Source: Oscillospiraceae bacterium
Lineage (GTDB): Bacteria > Bacillota > Clostridia > Saccharofermentanales > Saccharofermentanaceae
Length of the DNA stretch: 24,918 nt
Direction: 5' to 3'
NCBI GenBank assembly: GCA_902767145.1
Contig: CACXGG010000218.1
Location: forward strand, 1-24,918
Position 1 is the stretch's first letter, and each line of letters begins with the position of its first letter. Below are positions 1-8,819 of this stretch, piece by piece. The translations under genes and the position numbers were made by a program. A model generated the notes under the pieces. The model was not told where the DNA came from. It ran no database searches and saw only the letters and a program-made list of their open reading frames with translations.

Positions 1-210
1 CACGGATTACCCCAATTCTTGCCCCACTTGGGCAAGCGGATGAGCAAAACCTGCATGGATTACCCCGAATGTTGCCCCGCTGGGGCAAGCGGATGAGCAA
101 AACCTGCACGGATTACCCCAAATGTTGCCCCGCTTGGGCAAGCTGATGAGCAAAACCTACTCGAATTACCCCAATTCTTGCCCCATTTGGGTAAGCGAAT
201 GAGCAAAACC
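1..210. repeat. 53-bp tandem repeat array, about four units, each with a hairpin
   Basis: Units run 1-53, 54-106, 107-159 and 160-210; the last is incomplete and the array probably continues left of the window. Each has the order CGGATTACCCC, a hairpin, then GGATGAGCAAAACC. The hairpin arms are TTGCCC and GGGCAA with a 5-nt loop; in unit 2 they lengthen to TTGCCCC/GGGGCAA with loop GCT. Unit 4 has GGGTAA, which keeps pairing through a G-T wobble. A period of 53 is not a multiple of three, so the array is not a coding repeat. There are no variable spacers, so it is not CRISPR. Function unknown. Confidence 0.9.
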
Positions 211-219
211 ATTCAAGGA

Positions 220-236
220 GTGTCGATTTTCGACAC
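220..236. promoter_or_regulatory. Perfect 7-bp dyad upstream of the nuclease-like gene
   Basis: GTGTCGA and TCGACAC flank a TTT centre. It lies just after the repeat array. Immediately downstream (242-263) is a second dyad, GTAAC-N5-GTTAC, overlapping two direct copies of ACGGATTGT spaced 10 bp apart. The dyad could be an operator, or the end of a transcript from the left with a poor T-run. No convincing sigma-A promoter is visible between here and position 318. Confidence 0.5.
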
Positions 237-317
237 GGTTTGTAACGGATTGTTACGGATTGTCGTCCAAATCCCTCTTGAAACTTGTCATCATATGTGT
301 AGAAAGGAGGTGATCTT

Positions 318-1031
318 ATGATTCCTTACAAATATCACGCAGCTAAATTATCATGGCTGAAGAACGAACTTAACAAGATCCCCAAGATACGTGTTGGGAA
401 AGACCAGGTCTATATCTATGACGACTCCGGCAAGAAACACCGATACAGGAGCAGCTCGCAAAATGCTATGAAGATCATGCCTCTGATCCGAAGGCGTAAA
501 GAACTTGAGAATGAGTATAATGAATTGCTCTTTCAGTGGGAGCGGACTTACAGGATGCCGCCGCCTGAGATCGGGATGCCCATTCCCTGTGATACCAAGC
601 TCGACTATGGATTCTTTGAAAAGGCCAAGGCAGGGATGAATACATACCCTATGACGAGCTATACCGAATATAACGGGATCAGGTTCCGGTCCAAGAATGA
701 AGAGATCGCGGCATATGTACTGGATGTTCTGGGACTCCCTTATAAGTATGAGACGGCTGTGGTCACAAAGCAGAATGAGGTCGTATGTCCGGATTTCCTG
801 GTGGGAGTCAGGGAGATCAACAGATGCTTCTACTATGAAGTATGCGGGAAGACCGAGGACGGGCAGTATCTGGACAGGAAGCTCAGTGACAAGAAGAAGC
901 TGATCATGGACGGATACAGGATGGGAAGGGATGTACATTTCATATATGCTCCGGATTCCCATTCCTTTGACATAGATCAGATGAAGCATCAGATACTCAG
1001 CGCCATTGAAGGTTTGATCCCCGGGCAATAA
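318..1031 (+). CDS. PD-(D/E)XK nuclease-like protein of unknown role
   Basis: A 237-residue soluble protein. The start is well set by AAAGGAGGTGA six bases before the ATG. The N-terminal half (about 1-100) is basic and partly helical. The C-terminal half carries a plausible PD-(D/E)XK core: RSKNEE at 124-129, PDF at 158-160 (candidate metal ligand Asp159), and E174-V-C-G-K178, followed by a Lys-rich helix (DRKLSDKKK, 186-194). Related families often read E-H-x-G at the third motif, so E-V-C-G-K is a variant. I see no DNA-binding, methylase or toxin partner; the only neighbour on the left is the repeat array. A nuclease acting on DNA is inferred from motifs alone. The gene ends at a terminator shared with the convergent gene on the other strand. 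Confidence 0.65.
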   Translation: MIPYKYHAAKLSWLKNELNKIPKIRVGKDQVYIYDDSGKKHRYRSSSQNAMKIMPLIRRRKELENEYNELLFQWERTYRMPPPEIGMPIPCDTKLDYGFFEKAKAGMNTYPMTSYTEYNGIRFRSKNEEIAAYVLDVLGLPYKYETAVVTKQNEVVCPDFLVGVREINRCFYYEVCGKTEDGQYLDRKLSDKKKLIMDGYRMGRDVHFIYAPDSHSFDIDQMKHQILSAIEGLIPGQ

Positions 1032-1059
1032 AAAAGAGGACTGCGTGCAGTCCTCTTTT
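1032..1059. terminator. Bidirectional intrinsic terminator
   Basis: AAAAGAGGACTGC (1032-1044) pairs perfectly with GCAGTCCTCTTTT (1047-1059). The T-run on one side and A-run on the other let the hairpin work on both strands. It separates the nuclease-like gene from the convergent foldase gene that ends at 1083. Confidence 0.9.
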
Positions 1060-1082
1060 ATGTCTTAGTCTGTTGATCTGGA

Positions 1083-2834
1083 TCAGGGTACATCCTGGAT
1101 GGCGTCAAGGCCGGCCTGGACGAAGGAGTAGTCATACTCGCTCTCCATCTCTGACAGGAAGGCCTGGTAGTTTCTCATCCTGATGAAGCTGTTGACCCTG
1201 TCATACCACTCGGGATTCTCGGAGATGGAAACCATGTAAACGATATAGTAGCCGTCGCCGGTCTCGAGGAATGCCTTATCTCCTGAAGACCTGTCGTCTG
1301 AGAATATCCACTCGTCTACGATACCGTCGTACTTGCCGGGATATGTATCACTGCTGTGGATGACTTCCATGGATCCCTGGAGGATAAAGTCTGTATAGGT
1401 GTTCTCGGTCTCCTGCATATCGCTCTCGCTCTCGATGCCGTCGTAGACTTCCTGGGCCAGCATCTGTGCCTCAGAGATGGTAAGTCCCTGTACATCGCCT
1501 TCCTCACCGGCACCGGGGGTGTAAGTGATGTGGACCATCCTTACATCTCTCAAAGGTACTGACTGTCTCTGTCTTGAGACGAAGCAGATGATGATGGGGA
1601 ATCCGTCGCTGTCAGTGAAGACCTGGGCATCGCCGGAGACTCTTGCATCGTCGAAGAGCCAGTCGCGGAAATCGTTATGGGTAAAGTCGGAATATCTGGC
1701 GTCGCTTATGAGGGTGGAATCCTCCTCTGCCAGCCTTTCTGCAGCCTCGCCTGAGAAGTACTCAGCAGCGCAGGACTCAAAAAGGGAAGCATCGTGACCC
1801 ATGGCCTCGATGATCTCATTTGCGTGGAGGTTGGCTGTCTCTATGAAGGCCTCGTCTCTCTGCTCGTATCTGATGCGGAGGAGCTTATAGTCTACTGTAT
1901 CGTAAGCATTGGGATTGTCCTGATATGCTTCTTCAGCCTGTTCCTCGGAAGCCTGGAGCTCAACGAGCTTTGCTCCGGAGGAATAATCCTCTGTGAAATA
2001 TTTCTTTGCAAGGGTGTTGAGGATGCACTGCTCATCGACCTGGTTTCCGAAGACACCTCTGATATATGTATCCAGTGGAACACCAAGCTCATCAGCCTTA
2101 CCCTGGAGCCAGTCGATATAAGCTCTTGCCAGCTCATAGTGCTTGCTCTCGATGGAGTAGCCGTTAGCGGTTGCATCGTCGTACAGGATCTGGATGGTCT
2201 GCATCTCCTGTGCGGTCATATCAAGGAAGTAATCCCTTGTGGTGGCATATCTCTCGTCGGCTGACTCACTTGCCAGCATATCGGGAGTATCTGATGCGAA
2301 GATATCCACGCCGTTATCGATGAGGATGTAGTGGTACATGAAGCTGAACTCTGCGCTGTCCACATAATCACCGTTGATGATCAGGGGACTCTGGAGTTTT
2401 TCCTTGATGCCTGCTCCGTAGAACAGGGAAACGCCTACGCCGATGAGCACGATGACTACAGCTGCGATAAGGAATCCGAGGCCCTTGCTCTTCTTTCCAT
2501 CCTTGCCTCCGGGTACGAAGACTGCCTCCTTGTCAGAGGACATTTCCAGCTTGATGGGCTCGACTTCATTGGGAGTGAACTTTTCCTCCTGCTCTGTCTC
2601 CGCATCCTTAAGGGCGGGGGCAGACTCGTCGGAAGCCTCTTCTCCTGTCAGGAGTTCCGGATCGATCTTTGAGATCTCGGAAAGATTCTGGGGAGCAGCT
2701 TCTGTCTCCTCTTCAGGGAGGGGGATCTCTTCGATCTCACCCGTGACCTGGGACTCTTCGATCAGGATATTAGACTCTTCGATCTCGGGAGTGACCTCCG
2801 GTGATCTTACTTTATTCTTGTCGTCTTTTTTCAC
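1083..2834 (-). CDS. Membrane-anchored SurA/PrsA-like foldase with two parvulin-like modules
   Basis: 583 residues from a GTG start, with AAGGAGG seven bases upstream. Residues 1-117 are very acidic, without signal-peptide character, and presumably cytoplasmic. One membrane helix follows (about 118-139), placing the rest outside the cell. The exported part has a SurA-N-like helical region (about 150-310). Two related modules follow, each ending in a similar block: WLFDDARVSGD in the first and WIFSDDRSSGD in the second, each followed within nine residues by a G-F/Y pair and a hydrophobic strand. The second contains VRMVHITY, resembling the HIL strand of parvulin-type prolyl isomerases. A role in folding exported proteins is inferred; catalytic activity is uncertain. 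Its start overlaps the lipid kinase stop by 4 nt (GTGA), implying coupled translation. Confidence 0.7.
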   Translation of the reverse strand: MKKDDKNKVRSPEVTPEIEESNILIEESQVTGEIEEIPLPEEETEAAPQNLSEISKIDPELLTGEEASDESAPALKDAETEQEEKFTPNEVEPIKLEMSSDKEAVFVPGGKDGKKSKGLGFLIAAVVIVLIGVGVSLFYGAGIKEKLQSPLIINGDYVDSAEFSFMYHYILIDNGVDIFASDTPDMLASESADERYATTRDYFLDMTAQEMQTIQILYDDATANGYSIESKHYELARAYIDWLQGKADELGVPLDTYIRGVFGNQVDEQCILNTLAKKYFTEDYSSGAKLVELQASEEQAEEAYQDNPNAYDTVDYKLLRIRYEQRDEAFIETANLHANEIIEAMGHDASLFESCAAEYFSGEAAERLAEEDSTLISDARYSDFTHNDFRDWLFDDARVSGDAQVFTDSDGFPIIICFVSRQRQSVPLRDVRMVHITYTPGAGEEGDVQGLTISEAQMLAQEVYDGIESESDMQETENTYTDFILQGSMEVIHSSDTYPGKYDGIVDEWIFSDDRSSGDKAFLETGDGYYIVYMVSISENPEWYDRVNSFIRMRNYQAFLSEMESEYDYSFVQAGLDAIQDVP

Positions 2835-3748
2835 AATGATTCCTCCTTGCCGGGGACTACCAGCGTTATAGCCTCATGTATGCATCTGACCCTGGCGGGA
2901 AGATGAGGACCCTCCTCGCCATCTATGTCGAGCACGACGGGTACATCCCCGTCTGAGTGCAGTTCAAGCTCTTTTGTCTGAAGATAGAGGACGTTGCTGC
3001 TGTTTATATGGTCGCCTATCATCAGTTTTCCGAGAAGAGGAACGATCTCCCCGGGCTCCATCTTCTTTACCACCAGTACGTCCAGAAGACCGTCTGTCAG
3101 ATCTGCCATGGTCATGAGCTTGCGGAAACCTCCGACGCTCTTGGAGTTGCTGATGAGGAACATGATGGCATCCTCCTCATAGACTTCATCTCCTGCTATG
3201 ATCTTCAGGCTCACCGTCTGGTTCATGGCGGGAAGATCCTTCATGGCTGATATCCAGTATGCAGCGGGACCGAAGGCTGTCTTAAGATCCGAAGGGACCT
3301 TGTAGGCCACATCTGTCATCAGCCCTCCGGCAAGGACGTTCAGGAAATATTTCCCGTTGACCTTTCCGCAGTCGACCTTTACCAGGTCGGGGGAGATGAG
3401 CATCCTCGCAAAATCCGAAGGCCTGGAGGGCAGATCGTTTATGGTGGCGAAGTCGTTTACAGTTCCTGATGTGTAGATGGCAAGCGGTATGTCCACTTTG
3501 CCCTCCATCAGTCCGGTAACTACCTCGTTTACCGTTCCGTCACCGCCTACGGCGATCAGATAATCATACTCCGAAGGGTCTGTCGAAGCGGCGAACTTCA
3601 CCGCGTCGAAACGCTTGGTGGTATAGTAGATATCTGCTCTTTCAAGGGCGGAGAAGGACACAAGATATGCCAGCATATCTTCTATGTTCACCCTGGCTGT
3701 CTCCCTTCCCGAGGAAGGATTCATTATGATCTTCAGTCTAAGTGCCAT
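2831..3748 (-). CDS. YegS/DAGK-type lipid kinase
   Basis: 305 residues from ATG at 3748, preceded by GGAGAG about six bases upstream. A GTG at 3763 would add five residues but lacks a good ribosome site. The N-terminal catalytic domain shows MNPSSG (9-14), the nucleotide-binding GGDGTVNEV (68-76), and TSGTVNDFA (93-101) in place of the usual GTxNDFA. The C-terminal beta-rich domain contains the typical TDGLLDVLVV stretch. The family phosphorylates diacylglycerol or related lipids at the inner membrane face; the exact substrate cannot be read from sequence. First gene of a two-gene operon with the foldase. Confidence 0.93.
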   Translation of the reverse strand: MALRLKIIMNPSSGRETARVNIEDMLAYLVSFSALERADIYYTTKRFDAVKFAASTDPSEYDYLIAVGGDGTVNEVVTGLMEGKVDIPLAIYTSGTVNDFATINDLPSRPSDFARMLISPDLVKVDCGKVNGKYFLNVLAGGLMTDVAYKVPSDLKTAFGPAAYWISAMKDLPAMNQTVSLKIIAGDEVYEEDAIMFLISNSKSVGGFRKLMTMADLTDGLLDVLVVKKMEPGEIVPLLGKLMIGDHINSSNVLYLQTKELELHSDGDVPVVLDIDGEEGPHLPARVRCIHEAITLVVPGKEESL

Positions 3749-3763
3749 ATGTACTCTCCGCAC

Positions 3764-3874
3764 ATGATTTCACAATATACTCTATCATAAAAAAACTGTC
3801 CGATTATTACGACAGTGCTACAATTTCAATATTATGTCATTAATTATAATAATGTATGATATTATTTACTGTGG
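3764..3874. promoter_or_regulatory. Divergent intergenic region with dyad and AT-rich promoter candidates
   Basis: This short gap must serve the lipid kinase operon (left) and the YfhO operon (right). A TATAAT at 3845-3850 is a possible -10 for the right side, but no good -35 lies 16-18 bases upstream. ACTGTC (3795-3800) and GACAGT (3811-3816) form an inverted repeat around 10 nt. Read leftward it is followed by seven T residues, so it could be a weak attenuator for the lipid kinase operon or an operator shared by both sides. Confidence 0.4.
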
Positions 3875-3883
3875 GTGAAATTT

Positions 3884-6550
3884 ATGGCAAAAGCAAAGGA
3901 TGTTCTTCGTAAGACTATATCTCATCCCAAGACGATAGGATTTGCCCTGTCGTTTGTTTTTGTCAGCCTTATATTCGCCATCTTAAATGTCTATCCCTTC
4001 GGCACCAAGACCATGCTCACGGTGGACCTTTACCACCAGTATATGCCTTTCATATACGAGCTCCGGGCCAGGATCCTGGAGGGAAGATCACTCTTTTATT
4101 CATGGAATACAGGTCTTGGTACAGAGTATTTTGCGGCTTATGCCAACTATGCGGCCAGCCCACTGAACATCCTCTGTGTACTTTTCCCTTATAAGACGCT
4201 TCCCGTTTTCGTGGCTTTCGTCACTGCCCTCAGAGCAGGCCTGGCCACAGTCTTTATGATGACCTTCCTGGAGGGATTCGATAACAGGAAAAGTGACGCA
4301 GTCGTCCTTCTTTGCGGTATGTCCTATGCCTTCTGCGGCTGGTTCCTCACTGACTTCTGGAATATCATGTGGTGCGACGCCTGGGTGCTCCTGCCGCTTA
4401 TCTGTCTCGGACTTATAAAGCTCTTCAAGAAGAAGGATTTCAGGCTCTATGTCATATCCCTGGCAGTCTGCCTTCTGTCGAATTTCTATTCCGGTTATTT
4501 CATCTGCCTTTTCCTGGCATTCTTCTCCGTGGTGCTCTATCTTGCTGTCCACGAGAGGGAGGAGATAACCTTAAAGAGCTTTGCCGGCTGCGCAGTAAGA
4601 TTTATCCTGGGAAGCCTGGTAGCAGCGCTCATCGCCTCCATCATGATCCTTCCCACATACCTTATCCTCCAGCATTCGTCTGCCACCGGAGATGAGTTCC
4701 CCAAGGACTACAACCTGACAGGAAACCTCTTTGATTTCCTGGGAAGGCTGATGCCCTCCGCCAACCCCAATATCAGGGACGGAATGGCCAACGTATCCTG
4801 CGGCACACTGGCTGCACTTTCCATCCCGCTGTTCTTCATGGCTCCTGAAAAGAGCACCATCACCAGAAGGCAGAAGTTCGGCTTCGGCTTTATGGTCCTT
4901 CTCATGTATTTCAGTTTCTCCAACAGGATCCTTAACTTCATCTGGCACGGTTTCCATTTCCCCAACCAGATCCCCTACAGACAGTCCTTCATCATGAGCT
5001 TCCTTCTGGTGACCATGGCCTACATGGTCCTCAGGAACATAAAGACATACCCGAAGAACAGGATAGCCGCCGTCTTTGCGGGCGCATTCATCTTCCTGGT
5101 ACTCTTCGAAAAGATAGGCGAGGGCAAGGAGGGCTACCAGCAGATCGGCCTGGCACTCCTGTTCCTTCTGGTCCAGGGAGTTAGCCTTCGAAATTACATA
5201 AGGTCCGTAAACGGGGACAAGTCCTTCTACAGCTTTGTCCTGGCGGTAACGGTCATCGCAGAGATCTTTGTGTCATCTCTCATCACCATGGCAAGAGTAG
5301 CCGAAAACGAAGGCTTTACAGGATATGAGTACTACGCCAAGAACAGGGATATCATCCACAACTACGCAGTGGAGGCAGAGGGCACGGAGGGCCACAGCAC
5401 CTTCGAGAGGACTGAGCTCTATCCCAACTTTATCTGCGATATCCAGTCTGTCTATGACGTCAAGGGACTTTCCATCTTCTCTTCCACTGCAAGGGAGAGC
5501 TTCATCAAGTATATAAGGAACCTGGGTTTCCACAATAACGGTATAAACGGACTGCGAAATCCGGGCCTCACCAGGGTTACCGCAGCCCTTCTTGGCGTGC
5601 GCAACCTGGCCACCATCGAGAGCACCAGGTCCGTGCCACTCCTTTACGACCTGTCGTATACGGAGGATGATGTAAAGATCTACACAAATCCCGATGCCCT
5701 TTCAGTTGGCTATATGGTCTCAGAGGACCTTCTTTCCTTTGATCCCAGTGATTCCGTAAGGGATGTATTCGCCAAGACTAATGATTTTGTGAGCTATCTC
5801 GGATCTCCCGTGGATGTCTATGCACCCGTTACTGTGGTAAATGTATCTTCTGATAATGCCAACTACAACGGCCCCTGCAGGAACGGTATCATGTATTCAA
5901 CCATCGATACATCCAACAAGATAACCTTAACAGTGGATGTCATCGGAAAGACCATGGGAATGGATGTATATCTCTATGTGGATTCCTCCAAGGGAGGAAC
6001 AGTTGCCATCAGTTCCGACAATGTGGACAGCTATTCCTTCGAGATCAGGAGCTACCAGATCATCTACCTCGGAAAGTATGAAGGTGTCCCTTATCACGTG
6101 ACACTTACCTATAACAAAGCACCTTCCGGAGGCATCGAGGTATATGCCTACGAGCTTAAGGAGGAGGGATATCAGCAGATGCTGGAGACCCTTTCCGACG
6201 AGCAGCTCCAGGTCACTTCCTATGACGATACTTCCCTTACCGGAACCATCACCACGGAGGAGGGAGGACTTCTCTTCCTTACCATCCCCTATGCCGAGGG
6301 ATTTACCCTGACGGTGGACGGAAAGGAAACGGAGATCACTCCCATCCACGACGCATTCTGCGGAGTGCTCCTGGATCCCGGAACACATGAGATAGCACTT
6401 AAATACAAGCCGGAAGGTTTTTCTGCCGCACTTTATATGACCATAGCAGGCCTTGCATCACTGGGAATGCTCATATTAATGCCCATGATGAAGCCCGAAA
6501 AGAAGGTCAGACCTGCTCCCGTACCGGAAGAGGCACCCAAAGATGAGTGA
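3884..6550 (+). CDS. YfhO-family polytopic membrane protein
   Basis: 888 residues from ATG 3884, which has GGGTGA about five bases upstream; the in-frame GTG at 3875 has no ribosome site. The N-terminal two-thirds holds many hydrophobic helices (the first about 18-38), with conserved-looking loops such as DLYHQY (about 48-53) and SWNTGLG just after the first helix. A soluble beta-rich region (about 480-850) and a last membrane helix follow, then a charged tail. This layout and length fit YfhO, a GT-C-like family linked in Bacillus to glycosylation of lipoteichoic acid. The substrate here is unknown. The stop overlaps the next start by 8 nt, so both genes are probably translated together. Confidence 0.88.
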   Translation: MAKAKDVLRKTISHPKTIGFALSFVFVSLIFAILNVYPFGTKTMLTVDLYHQYMPFIYELRARILEGRSLFYSWNTGLGTEYFAAYANYAASPLNILCVLFPYKTLPVFVAFVTALRAGLATVFMMTFLEGFDNRKSDAVVLLCGMSYAFCGWFLTDFWNIMWCDAWVLLPLICLGLIKLFKKKDFRLYVISLAVCLLSNFYSGYFICLFLAFFSVVLYLAVHEREEITLKSFAGCAVRFILGSLVAALIASIMILPTYLILQHSSATGDEFPKDYNLTGNLFDFLGRLMPSANPNIRDGMANVSCGTLAALSIPLFFMAPEKSTITRRQKFGFGFMVLLMYFSFSNRILNFIWHGFHFPNQIPYRQSFIMSFLLVTMAYMVLRNIKTYPKNRIAAVFAGAFIFLVLFEKIGEGKEGYQQIGLALLFLLVQGVSLRNYIRSVNGDKSFYSFVLAVTVIAEIFVSSLITMARVAENEGFTGYEYYAKNRDIIHNYAVEAEGTEGHSTFERTELYPNFICDIQSVYDVKGLSIFSSTARESFIKYIRNLGFHNNGINGLRNPGLTRVTAALLGVRNLATIESTRSVPLLYDLSYTEDDVKIYTNPDALSVGYMVSEDLLSFDPSDSVRDVFAKTNDFVSYLGSPVDVYAPVTVVNVSSDNANYNGPCRNGIMYSTIDTSNKITLTVDVIGKTMGMDVYLYVDSSKGGTVAISSDNVDSYSFEIRSYQIIYLGKYEGVPYHVTLTYNKAPSGGIEVYAYELKEEGYQQMLETLSDEQLQVTSYDDTSLTGTITTEEGGLLFLTIPYAEGFTLTVDGKETEITPIHDAFCGVLLDPGTHEIALKYKPEGFSAALYMTIAGLASLGMLILMPMMKPEKKVRPAPVPEEAPKDE

Positions 6551-8819
6551 TAAGAACAGATATACCCTTATAAGGAGAATATCTGTCGTATTTCTGATCA
6601 CGATGCTCTTCTCCTATGTTTCGTTCTTTGTCGTGATGAGGACTAACGGTTCCACCACCATCCCGCCTGCCATTTCCATGAGGGATTCCAAGTTCGATGA
6701 GGGCTGGTTCGACGGCATAAGGAACACGGTGGATGACATACAGGGGATAAAGACTTCCCTTAAGGAAGGTGATTCCCTTGTCCGCCCCGAGGCCTGGAGG
6801 ACCCTTCTGTCCGATCACTTCGATATATTCACGCTGCTCATCCTGCCTCTTGGAACAGAGGCCGGTTTTCAGGTGCTGAAGGCGGTGATGTTCATAAGGA
6901 CCGGCCTTGCCGCTGCCGCCATGGCTCTCTTTCTGGAGAGGTCATCCAGGAACAGCAGGCTTTCCGTACTGCTGCTGTCGGTGATCTACGGCCTTTCCGG
7001 CCTTTGTGCCGTAAGTGCCCTCGATATAAGGATCATCAATTTCATGATCTTTTTGCCCGTGACCTGTCTTTTCATAAGGGAACTGGTGATGAAAGAAGGG
7101 AAGAGATATGTCCTTTTGGCAGCCTTTTCCTTCGCAGTACTTTTTTCCACGGGTATAACGGGACTTGTCACCGGACTTCCCATGGCACTGGTCTTCTCGC
7201 TGTTCCTTGCAGTCTCTTTAGGAGCATCGGCATATGATTCCCTGGTGGCGGTAATGAAGACTCTCCTGTCCGGGATCCTGGGCGGGCTCATGGCCCTGCT
7301 CCCCATCCTCTGCCAGATCGGCTGCGCAGGAAGGCTGACTGATATCAAGGCAGCCTTTAAGGATACGACGGCAAGGGGAGTCCTTTTTGATTTCCTGACG
7401 GACCTTACTGACGGAAAGCCCTTTGACGCCTCATCGGGACTTTCCTCACCCGCCTTCGGCTGCGGCATGATCGTGCTCCTTCTTCTTGTACTGTTCTTCG
7501 TAAACAACAAGATCCCCTTCGGGCTCCGTATCTTCACGGGCGCTGTCTTCCTGGTTTTCTATCTGGGCGGGGCAGTGTCCTCGGTGGATAAGACTCTGAG
7601 CATCTTCGAAAACGGCGGATCCTTCCTTCTGACAAGACATATCTGCCTTCTTTTCCTTTTCCTGGTGGTGGCCGATATGTCCCTGGAGAAGATAAAGGAA
7701 CTGGGAAAAGAGACGGTCATCATCTCTATGTCGCTGATCCTGGGCATGATCATCATCTCCAACTCATCAGCAACTGATATATCCCCCGCATTTTTCTCCC
7801 TTTACTATTCCGCTGCGGCTGTCATCTTCTGGTGCGTCGTCATCCTGAAAGCCAGGGAAGGCAAGGGAAAGCTTCCGGCCAGGGCCATATATATCGGTCT
7901 TGCAGGCATCATCTTTAATTATCTTATGTGTCTGGGTCCCGCTTCCTTCTCCGGATCGGGCATCACCTTTGACGGATCCTTCGTCGGGGGAGAGGCCAGC
8001 TCCTTTAATGTAGTCCTTTCCGAGGGTGAGACATTTCCTCTTTTCGGTACCTCCGAGAGAGACCTTTATACCTTCGCCCCCGGCGACCTGAGCCAGGACC
8101 TGGAAGGCAAGTCCCTTCCTGAACTCATGAACCTCATAAACGAAAATGCATTCTATAAGATCCCTGCCAGGACCGTAAGCCTGGACAATGCGGAGGAGCC
8201 TGTACCCGGTCTCTATACGACCTCCGGGGATGCGGGTGATATCATCATCAGGGCCAACGGACTTACATCCGGGGGCAGGTATTATATCTCCACAGGCTTT
8301 GACGGAAGGCAGTACCTCACACAGTCCTATTCCGAGAGCGACTCCGTCTCCGTGGTGGACGGACCTTCCCTTGTGCAGATCGTCCCGGAGGAGGAGAGCG
8401 CCGACCTGAAGCTTTCCTTCAAGCAGGCATGTGACGGCCAGAGGGACTACAGTCTCTGGGAGGCACAGGATGGGCTTACATATATCGAAAAGTCCATGCA
8501 CCGCACCGAAAACGGAATGATAGAGCTGGCCGACAACAGGGGAGACATCACCGTTATCACATCCATCCCCTTTAACAGGAACTACAGGGTCTATATGAAC
8601 GGCGGTGACGGATACGGGGTCAAGATCTTTGATTTCGGAGGAAGGATAGCATTTACCACTCCCGCAGAGGGAAGGATCATCTTCGAGATAAAGGATCCCT
8701 CACTTGATATCATAGGCGGACTTATTGTATCGGTCATCTTTACATGTTCTGCTGTTTTCTCATATGTTTATATGTATAATAAGAAGAATATTTTTAAAGG
8801 AAGAGATATAAGTGCTTGA
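6543..8819 (+). CDS. Second, divergent YfhO-family membrane protein
   Basis: 758 residues, with ATG inside the last codons of the preceding gene (8-nt overlap). It has an N-terminal helix (about 13-31), a cluster of membrane helices to about residue 455, an extracellular beta-rich part, and a final helix near 725-745 before a basic end (NKKNIFKGRD). The layout matches the upstream YfhO protein, and the end section with YRVYMNGGDG resembles the YfhO C-terminal domain, but the early loops differ strongly: the DLYHQY-type loop is not evident. It may be a partner or a paralogue with a different lipid-linked substrate. The ribosome site is only weak, in line with coupling to the upstream gene. Confidence 0.75.
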   Translation: MSDKNRYTLIRRISVVFLITMLFSYVSFFVVMRTNGSTTIPPAISMRDSKFDEGWFDGIRNTVDDIQGIKTSLKEGDSLVRPEAWRTLLSDHFDIFTLLILPLGTEAGFQVLKAVMFIRTGLAAAAMALFLERSSRNSRLSVLLLSVIYGLSGLCAVSALDIRIINFMIFLPVTCLFIRELVMKEGKRYVLLAAFSFAVLFSTGITGLVTGLPMALVFSLFLAVSLGASAYDSLVAVMKTLLSGILGGLMALLPILCQIGCAGRLTDIKAAFKDTTARGVLFDFLTDLTDGKPFDASSGLSSPAFGCGMIVLLLLVLFFVNNKIPFGLRIFTGAVFLVFYLGGAVSSVDKTLSIFENGGSFLLTRHICLLFLFLVVADMSLEKIKELGKETVIISMSLILGMIIISNSSATDISPAFFSLYYSAAAVIFWCVVILKAREGKGKLPARAIYIGLAGIIFNYLMCLGPASFSGSGITFDGSFVGGEASSFNVVLSEGETFPLFGTSERDLYTFAPGDLSQDLEGKSLPELMNLINENAFYKIPARTVSLDNAEEPVPGLYTTSGDAGDIIIRANGLTSGGRYYISTGFDGRQYLTQSYSESDSVSVVDGPSLVQIVPEEESADLKLSFKQACDGQRDYSLWEAQDGLTYIEKSMHRTENGMIELADNRGDITVITSIPFNRNYRVYMNGGDGYGVKIFDFGGRIAFTTPAEGRIIFEIKDPSLDIIGGLIVSVIFTCSAVFSYVYMYNKKNIFKGRDISA

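Noticed and set aside
1..210. CRISPR array
   Set aside because: The whole 53-bp unit repeats with scattered changes; there are no unique spacers and no cas genes in the window.
278..305. Promoter TTGAAA with a TAGAAA -10 for the nuclease-like gene
   Set aside because: The start point would fall within or past the ribosome binding site at 304-312, leaving no usable leader.
351..1028. Long open frame on the minus strand over the nuclease-like gene
   Set aside because: It lacks a ribosome site and recognisable features, whereas the plus-strand frame has a strong site and nuclease motifs.
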